From Pseudomonadota bacterium (GTDB lineage: Bacteria; Pseudomonadota; Gammaproteobacteria; Burkholderiales; Burkholderiaceae), in NCBI GenBank assembly GCA_023441105.1, contig JAEZQX010000110.1, positions 1-15,291 of the forward strand: DNA of 15,291 nt, written 5' to 3'. The first letter of the stretch is position 1; each line of letters begins with the position of its first letter. Made by a program: the position numbers and the translations under genes. The notes under the pieces are model-generated. The model had not been told where the DNA came from. It ran no database searches and saw only the letters and a program-made list of their open reading frames with translations. This document shows positions 14,901 to 15,291 of this stretch, piece by piece.

Positions 14901-15291
14901 TCAGCCGACGGGGACGACGTGGCTGGCTTCGGGACACGTCGATCCCGCGCGCGTGGTGGCTGCCGGCAATGCAGGCCGCCAGGCTCCGGGCACGATCAGC
15001 GGAAGAGCAATGCCATCGCCGCGCACCGGCGTCGGCGCCTCGCCGCCGACCAGCGCGAACAGGTCCTTCGGATCGCGCAGTGCCGGGATCAGGTCGAGCG
15101 ATGCCAACAGGCCCAGGCCGGCAGCCTGCTCGCGCATGAAATGCAGCGCCGAGAAGTCCTCGAGCGCGAAGCCGACCGAGTCGAAGAGGGTCACTTCGTG
15201 GGCATCGCATCGCCCGGCACTGAGGCCGTCCAGTACCCGCCAGAGCTCGGTGACCGGAAAATCCGTCGTCATCTGCTGGATCTCTCCCTCG
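14901..15291 (-). CDS. Ornithine cyclodeaminase, C-terminal part (N-terminus beyond window)
   Basis: The last 130 or so residues of an NAD-dependent enzyme that turns ornithine into proline and ammonia. The frame is open at the right window edge (EGEIQQMTTDFPVTELWRVL) and continues with VTLFDSVGFALEDFSALHFM and SLDLIPALRDPKDLFALV, which are hallmark C-terminal motifs of the ornithine cyclodeaminase/mu-crystallin family. An ATG at 15272 exists but is internal to the conserved domain, not a start. After DLFALV, where family members usually end, the frame continues for about 50 residues with no recognised motif to a TGA at 14903-14901. Its partner arginase lies directly downstream. Confidence 0.9.
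   Translation of the reverse strand, partial: EGEIQQMTTDFPVTELWRVLDGLSAGRCDAHEVTLFDSVGFALEDFSALHFMREQAAGLGLLASLDLIPALRDPKDLFALVGGEAPTPVRGDGIALPLIVPGAWRPALPAATTRAGSTCPEASHVVPVG

Noticed and set aside
14186..15139. A 317-codon plus-strand frame at the right end
   Set aside because: Antisense to arginase and ornithine cyclodeaminase, both of which carry unmistakable catalytic motifs.
1..15291. CRISPR array, tRNA, rRNA, insertion sequence or phage genes
   Set aside because: I looked for regular repeats, cloverleaf ends, transposase motifs and terminal inverted repeats and found none that could be supported.

Overview
The window is very GC-rich, with dense coding and strong G/C preference at third codon positions. 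Its gene content looks like a betaproteobacterium of the order Burkholderiales: a Bug/TctC-type solute receptor without a membrane partner, an AcrAB/OprM-type efflux operon under a divergent TetR repressor, and arginase next to ornithine cyclodeaminase. I see no rRNA, tRNA, CRISPR array, transposase or phage gene. Species cannot be named from this sequence alone.

Left part (1-7507). On the minus strand lie a TetR/AcrR-type repressor and, 10 bp after it, a pyroglutamyl-peptidase I gene that runs off the left edge. Divergent from them, on the plus strand, is a complete three-gene RND efflux operon: lipoprotein adaptor, AcrB-like pump and OprM-like outer-membrane channel. The short divergent region holds a palindromic operator very close to the E. 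coli AcrR box. A perfect TATAAT lies at each end of it, one per direction, so one bound repressor could shut both promoters.

Middle (7508-8886). A lytic transglycosylase of uncertain start is followed by about 390 bp without an intact gene. That stretch carries the decayed 3' end of an acyl-CoA dehydrogenase gene, possibly a scrap of a short-chain dehydrogenase, and then a strong-looking promoter with a perfect 17-bp palindrome and an extra half-site.

Right-centre (8887-13909). Five plus-strand genes appear to form a catabolic operon: a NodB-fold deacetylase/cyclic-imide-hydrolase-like enzyme, a periplasmic Bug receptor, two paralogous alpha/beta hydrolases related to the 2,6-dihydroxypseudooxynicotine hydrolase/FrsA group, and an XRE-cupin regulator. 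My inference is that the receptor captures a small, probably N-containing organic acid or imide, the deacetylase-like enzyme opens an amide or imide, and the hydrolases cleave C-C or C-N bonds. The XRE-cupin protein may act on the upstream palindrome. This is the best candidate in the window for an undescribed system; the substrate is unknown.

Right edge (13937-15291). Convergent to that operon is an arginine catabolic pair on the minus strand: ornithine cyclodeaminase (entering from the right edge) followed by arginase. Together they would convert arginine to ornithine plus urea and then ornithine to proline plus ammonia.
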